This document shows, one piece after another, positions 60,377 to 64,000 of a DNA stretch of 64,000 nt. Source of the DNA: Mycobacterium avium subsp. avium (GTDB lineage: Bacteria > Actinomycetota > Actinomycetes > Mycobacteriales > Mycobacteriaceae). The position numbers and the translations under genes are program-made. Below the pieces are notes generated by a model. The model did no database searches, had not been told where the DNA came from, and saw nothing but the letters and a program-made list of their open reading frames with translations. The stretch spans positions 4,774,001-4,838,000 of the forward strand of contig NZ_CP046507.1 in assembly GCF_009741445.1 (NCBI RefSeq), written 5' to 3'. How positions within the stretch are numbered: the first letter of the stretch is position 1; every line of letters starts with the position of its first letter.

Positions 60377-61540
60377 TCATTGAGATTCCTTTCCCTCGCG
60401 AGCGCCGATTTCGGCGAGCACTTCGTCGGTGTGGGCGCCCAGCTCGGGCGCCGGCCCGGCCACCCGGCCCGGGGTCTGCGAGAACCAGGTCGGCACGCCG
60501 GGGAAGCGCACCGGGCCGTGCGGGGTGTCGACGGTCTGGAACATCCCGACGGCGTTGAGGTGGGGGTCGTCGAACAGCGCGGCGGGCGAATTCAGCGGCG
60601 CGGCAGGTATTTCCAGCTCGCCGAGCAGCTCCAGCCACTCGGCGGTGGACCGCTCTTTCATGGTCTCGGCCACCAGCCCGTAGACGGTGTCGATCTGCGC
60701 GGCGCGCTGTTCCAGCGTCGCATACAGCTCGCTGGCCCACGGCGGCCGCACGGCGTTCATGAAGGCGTTCCAGTGCTTGTCGTTGTAGATCAGCGCGGCG
60801 ATGTAGCCGTCGCTGGTGCGGTACGGGCGGCGGTTCGGCGCCACCGTGCGCGGATACACCGCGGGCCCCAGCGGCGGGTCGAACAGGGCGCCGTTGGCGT
60901 GCTCGACGAGCATGAACGAGGCCATAGTCTCGAACATGGCGACCTCCACCTCCTGGCCCTGCCCGGTGCGCTCGCGGTGGAACAACGCCATCGTCGTCGC
61001 GTAAAGCGCTGTGAGGCCGGCGATCTTGTCGGCCATGATGGTGCCCACGTAGTCGGCCTGGCCGGTCAGCTGCTGCTGCACCGCCGGCAGGCCGCATTCG
61101 GCCTGAATGGTGTCGTCGTAGGCGGGGCGGTCGCGGTCGGGTCCGCGCCGGCCGTACCCGTAGCAGTTGGTGTAGACGACGGCGGGGTTGATCGCGGCGA
61201 CGTCGTCGTAGCCGAAACCAAGCCTGGCGATCGCCTTGGCGCGCATCGAGTGGATGAACACGTCGGCGGTCTCGACGAGGCCGCGCAACGCGCGTGCCCC
61301 GGCGTCGGTCTGCAGGTCCAGCACCACGCTGCGCTTGCCCCGGTTGACGTTGACGAACACCCCGCTCATGCCCGGCGCCGGCCCCACCGAGATGTAGCGG
61401 GTGTTATCCCCTTGCGGCGGTTCGACTTTGATCACGTCGGCGCCCATGTCGGCCATGATCTGCGTGCAGTACGGCCCCATCACCATCGCGGTCAGGTCGA
61501 TCACCCGCACCCCGGCCATCGGGCCGCTGGGGCTAGCCAT
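60377..61540 (-). CDS. CaiB/BaiF family CoA-transferase with 3' end altered by IS901
   Basis: 387 residues, class III CoA-transferase: VIDLTAMVMGPYCTQIMADM at the start, DVIKVEPPQGDNTR, NVNRGKRSVVLDL, and a C-terminal GAHTDEVLAEIG. Transfers CoA between acyl-CoA and a free acid. The current end EGKESQ uses a TGA inside IS901; the reconstructed native end is EGKEL with TAA immediately before the TPP enzyme ATG. Confidence 0.9.
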   Translation of the reverse strand: MASPSGPMAGVRVIDLTAMVMGPYCTQIMADMGADVIKVEPPQGDNTRYISVGPAPGMSGVFVNVNRGKRSVVLDLQTDAGARALRGLVETADVFIHSMRAKAIARLGFGYDDVAAINPAVVYTNCYGYGRRGPDRDRPAYDDTIQAECGLPAVQQQLTGQADYVGTIMADKIAGLTALYATTMALFHRERTGQGQEVEVAMFETMASFMLVEHANGALFDPPLGPAVYPRTVAPNRRPYRTSDGYIAALIYNDKHWNAFMNAVRPPWASELYATLEQRAAQIDTVYGLVAETMKERSTAEWLELLGELEIPAAPLNSPAALFDDPHLNAVGMFQTVDTPHGPVRFPGVPTWFSQTPGRVAGPAPELGAHTDEVLAEIGAREGKESQ

Positions 61541-61565
61541 GCCGCGCCCGCTGCCGTGCGGCCTC

Positions 61566-61627
61566 GCCGAGCGTGGGGGTTATGCACGAAAAGCCTTGCG
61601 ATGGCGTGCACAGGGCCCACGCTCGGC
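61566..61627. repeat. Repeated hairpin (copy B) between CaiB and SDR genes
   Basis: Arms GCCGAGCGTGGG (61566-61577) and CCCACGCTCGGC (61616-61627). Shares CGAGCGTGGGGGTTATG with copy A at 57721. Sits inside an otherwise co-oriented gene pair, so it could attenuate or terminate. Confidence 0.7.
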
Positions 61628-61638
61628 GCGCCCGACCG

Positions 61639-62589
61639 TTAGCCATGCAGCGCCCCCTGCTCGTTGGCGCGCTGCGCCAGCTCGAAGCTGTAGCGGATGT
61701 GCTCGGCGTGCCCGTCGGGGACCACCGGAAAGATCAGCGGCGCCTCGACGTAGCGGATCGCGTCCAGGTGCTCGCCGACGTCCTCGACCGTCCACCCGGG
61801 CCGGCACACGCCGGGGCTTTCCGCGATGACCGCCCGGGCCACCCGGCCCGCCAGCGCGATGAACAGTTCGCCACTGACCGAACAGGATTCGTGCGCCAGC
61901 CAGCCCACCACGGGCGCGACGAGCTCGGCCCCCATCGGCGGGTAGGCGGAGGTGTCGATGCCGTCGGCCATCCGGGTCAGCGCGGCCGGCACGATCACAT
62001 TGCACCGCACCCCCTCGGCGGCGCCCTCCAGCGCGGCGGCGTTGGACAAGCCGATCACGCCGGCCTTGGCGGCCACGTAGTTGGCCACGCCCTGGTTGCC
62101 GTACAACCCGCCGATCGACGAGGTCAGCACGATGCGGCCGTAGCCCGCCCGGCACATCACCGGGAACGCGGGACGCAGCACGTGGAACGCGCCGCGCAGA
62201 TGCACGTCGAGCACGGCGTCGAAGTCCTCGTAGCTCATCTGTTTGAGCGAGGCGCGACGGACGTTGCCGGCGTTGTGCACCAACACGTCGAGGCGGCCGT
62301 AGTGCGCCAGCGCCGTCTCGATGATCGCCCGTCCGCCTTCCGGCGTCGCGACCGATTCGGTGCACGCCACCGCGTCTCCGCCGGCCGCGGTGATCTCGTC
62401 GACCACCTGCGCGGCGGGACCGGTGTCGACCCCCGCGCCGTCCAGGGCTCCGCCGACGTCGTTGACCACCACCTTGGCGCCGCGCGCGGCGAGCAGGTGA
62501 GCGTAGGCGCGGCCCAGCCCGCGGCCGGCTCCGGTCACCACGGCCACGCGGTCGTCGAATCGCAGTGGGGGCGCGAGGGTTTCGCTCAA
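61639..62589 (-). CDS. Short-chain dehydrogenase/reductase
   Basis: 316 residues. Classical SDR: TGAGRGLGRAYAHLL (cofactor), NDVGGALDG, VLVHNAGNV, TSSIGG (Ser) and YVAAKAG (Tyr/Lys). The long insertion after the cofactor loop and C-terminal extension resemble multifunctional-type SDRs. Probable TTG start 62589 overlaps the upstream stop (TTGA), so it is coupled to the monooxygenase gene. Confidence 0.87.
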   Translation of the reverse strand: MSETLAPPLRFDDRVAVVTGAGRGLGRAYAHLLAARGAKVVVNDVGGALDGAGVDTGPAAQVVDEITAAGGDAVACTESVATPEGGRAIIETALAHYGRLDVLVHNAGNVRRASLKQMSYEDFDAVLDVHLRGAFHVLRPAFPVMCRAGYGRIVLTSSIGGLYGNQGVANYVAAKAGVIGLSNAAALEGAAEGVRCNVIVPAALTRMADGIDTSAYPPMGAELVAPVVGWLAHESCSVSGELFIALAGRVARAVIAESPGVCRPGWTVEDVGEHLDAIRYVEAPLIFPVVPDGHAEHIRYSFELAQRANEQGALHG

Positions 62590-64000
62590 CTGCCGAGCAC
62601 CAGCCCTTCGAGATCACCCTTGTCGCGCCAGGCCCGCAGCAGGTCCTCGAAGGCGTAGAAGCCGGGACCGTACGGTTCACCCAGGTGAGACCGGATGCCC
62701 TCGCCCCCGCCGCCGCCTTCGTTGTTGTAATAGCCGGGCGTGCACTGCGCGTCGAAAGCCGAGTTGTCGACGGCGGTTTCGCGGATCGTGGTGCACCACT
62801 GTTGCTGCGCCTCGTCGCTGGGCTCCACCGTGGCCGCCCCGCGTTTCAGCGCCTCGGCGATGATGTAGGCGATGTGCTCGCCCTGGAGTTCGTAGTTGGC
62901 GGCGATGTTGGCCGAGATGCCGACCTGGGTGAAGCCGGTGTAGAACTGGTTCGGAAACCCGCGGCTGGTCATCCCGTGCAGCGTCTTGTAGCCGTCGCGC
63001 CAGTAGTCGAACAGCGACAGCCCGTCGCGTCCGGCGATCGTCTCGATCGAGTAGCGCCGGCTGATCTCGGTGGTGATCTCGAAGCCGCTGGCATAGATGA
63101 TGCAGTCCAGCTCGTACTCGACACCGTTTGCCACCAAACCCTTTTCGGTGGCCCGCTCGACGCCCTTGCTCGCCGACACGTCGACCAGGGTCACGTTCGG
63201 GCGGTTGAAGCTGGGCAGGTAGTCGTCGTTGGAGCAGGGCCGCTTACACAGGAATCGGTAGTAGGGCTTGAGCGCTTCGGCGGTCGCCGGGTCGTCGATC
63301 AGCGTGTCGATGCGGCGGCGCAGCCGCTCCATGATCTTGTAGTCCTCCTCCTCCCGGATCGCCATGAACTGCTCGGGCGTCAGGGATGCGGGGTCGTCCA
63401 GGGCGAGCACCCGGGCCGCGGTGTTGCGCCCCAGCTCGGTCCAGAAGTCGCACACCAGGTCCGGCTGTCCCGGCGCCATGCCCTCGAACGTCCAGGCGTG
63501 GAAGTTGCGTTGCCGCTCCCGTTGCCAGCCGGGTCGCAGCGTCTTGACCCATTCCGGGTCGGTAGGAGGTGTTGTTGCGCGCGTCGACGGTGGACGGGGT
63601 GCGCTGAAACACGTAGAGGTGCTGGGCGTAGCGCGCCAGGAACGGCACGATCTGGATACCCGTGGCGCCGGTGCCGACGACGCCGACGCGCTTGTCGGCC
63701 AGTTTGTGCAGGTTGCCGCCCGAGTCGCCCCCGGTGTAGTCGTAGTCCCACCGCGACGAGTGGAAGCTGTGCCCGCCAAAGGTTTTGATGCCGGGGATGC
63801 CGGGCAGCTTCGGCCGGTGGAACGGGCCCGAGGCCAGCACCACGAACCGGGCGCGGATGTCGTCGCCGCGGTTGGTGCTGACCCGCCAGCGCTTGATCTG
63901 CTCGTCCCAGCGCAGGTCGTGCACCTGGGTGGAGAAGATCGCCGAGTCGTACAGGCCGAAGTGCTTGCCGATGTTGCGGCAGTGCTGGTAGATCTCGGCG
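62586..64000 (-). pseudogene. Flavin-binding monooxygenase (Baeyer-Villiger type), partial and frameshifted
   Basis: Cut by the right edge, so the N-terminal FAD motif is missing. Right part reads FVVLASGPFHRPKLPGIPG, then the Baeyer-Villiger signature region FGGHSFHSSRWDYDY and NADPH motif VGVVGTGATGIQIVPFLA, ending RTPSTVDARNNT. The rest continues in another frame (PTDPEWVKTLRPGWQRERQR ... YASGFEITTEI) to the stop. Frames join at about 63567, where one extra base is present. Reaction expected: ketone to ester with NADPH and O2. Could be a sequencing error. Confidence 0.82.

Larger units (their letters stand above)
58915..60386 (+). mobile_element. IS901 copy 2, inverted relative to copy 1
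   Basis: 1472 bp, same ends as copy 1 (TCCTTAGGG...GCTCATTGAGAT on this strand) and an identical transposase product. Left flank is ATTCCTTAGG towards the DUF1214 start, right flank TCCTTTCCC towards CaiB. Provides the CaiB stop codon (60377-60379). Confidence 0.92.

Noticed and set aside
1..64000. CRISPR arrays, rRNA and tRNA genes
   Set aside because: No regularly spaced repeats, rRNA stretches or cloverleaf-like sequences were noticed in reading both strands.

Overview
The window is high-GC actinobacterial DNA and reads as a slow-growing Mycobacterium of the M. avium complex. Gene content and order follow the M. tuberculosis Rv0111-Rv0147 neighbourhood (aldehyde dehydrogenase, tandem SAM methyltransferases, msrA, cyp138, ephF, fgd2, fadE1, htdZ, fbpC, mak, treS, pepA, fusA2, fadD7, oxcA, oxyS, ldtA, AT3 acyltransferase). 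It also carries two copies of a 1472-bp IS110-family element whose length and 401-residue transposase match IS901 as I remember it. IS901 is typical of M. avium subsp. avium and silvaticum. Species and homologue names rest on recognition from memory, not on a search.

Layout. Positions 1-16 kb run in descending Rv0147-to-Rv0134 order: ALDH (partial), an LCP protein, two methyltransferases, a pirin/TetR pair, dps, an HhH glycosylase, NTF2-like proteins, DUF427, an epimerase, msrA, cyp138 with a divergent TetR, a molbindin, ephF, a frameshifted sulfotransferase and a TetR. IS901 copy 1 lies at 16.0-17.5 kb. Between the copies (17.5-58.9 kb) the shared genes run in the opposite, ascending order. 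They start with a TPP lyase/ALDH pair, the AT3-SGNH acyltransferase and an M-box Mg2+ riboswitch with a small ORF and an NRAMP-like transporter. Next come ldtA, oxyS, oxcA, fadD7 and fusA2, then pepA-treS-mak and fbpC. A MarR/ABC block and a CstR-like/DUF302 block follow, then htdZ, fadE1, an oxidative-stress block (GAF-ANTAR, Mn catalase, hemerythrin), fgd2, a GNAT protein and a desaturase with its reductase. IS901 copy 2 (58.9-60.4 kb) is inverted relative to copy 1. It is followed by CaiB, SDR and a frameshifted flavin monooxygenase.

Main observation. The 41-kb segment between the inverted IS901 copies appears flipped. Exchanging the flanks restores two clean gene junctions: TetR(15458) ending in GCATGA, which overlaps the ATG of the DUF1214 gene, and CaiB ending in TAA directly before the ATG of the TPP enzyme. 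It also restores M. tuberculosis gene order (Rv0134 next to Rv0133) and a co-oriented FMO-SDR-CaiB-TPP lyase-ALDH gene set. This is either a real IS901-mediated inversion or an assembly artefact of the repeat.

Functional themes: trehalose to maltose-1-phosphate conversion and mycolyl transfer (treS, mak, fbpC); envelope building (LCP protein, ldtA, AT3); F420 and redox enzymes (fgd2, PPOX protein, msrA, dps, Mn catalase, hemerythrin); lipid and acyl-CoA metabolism; and many local regulators with visible palindromic operator candidates.
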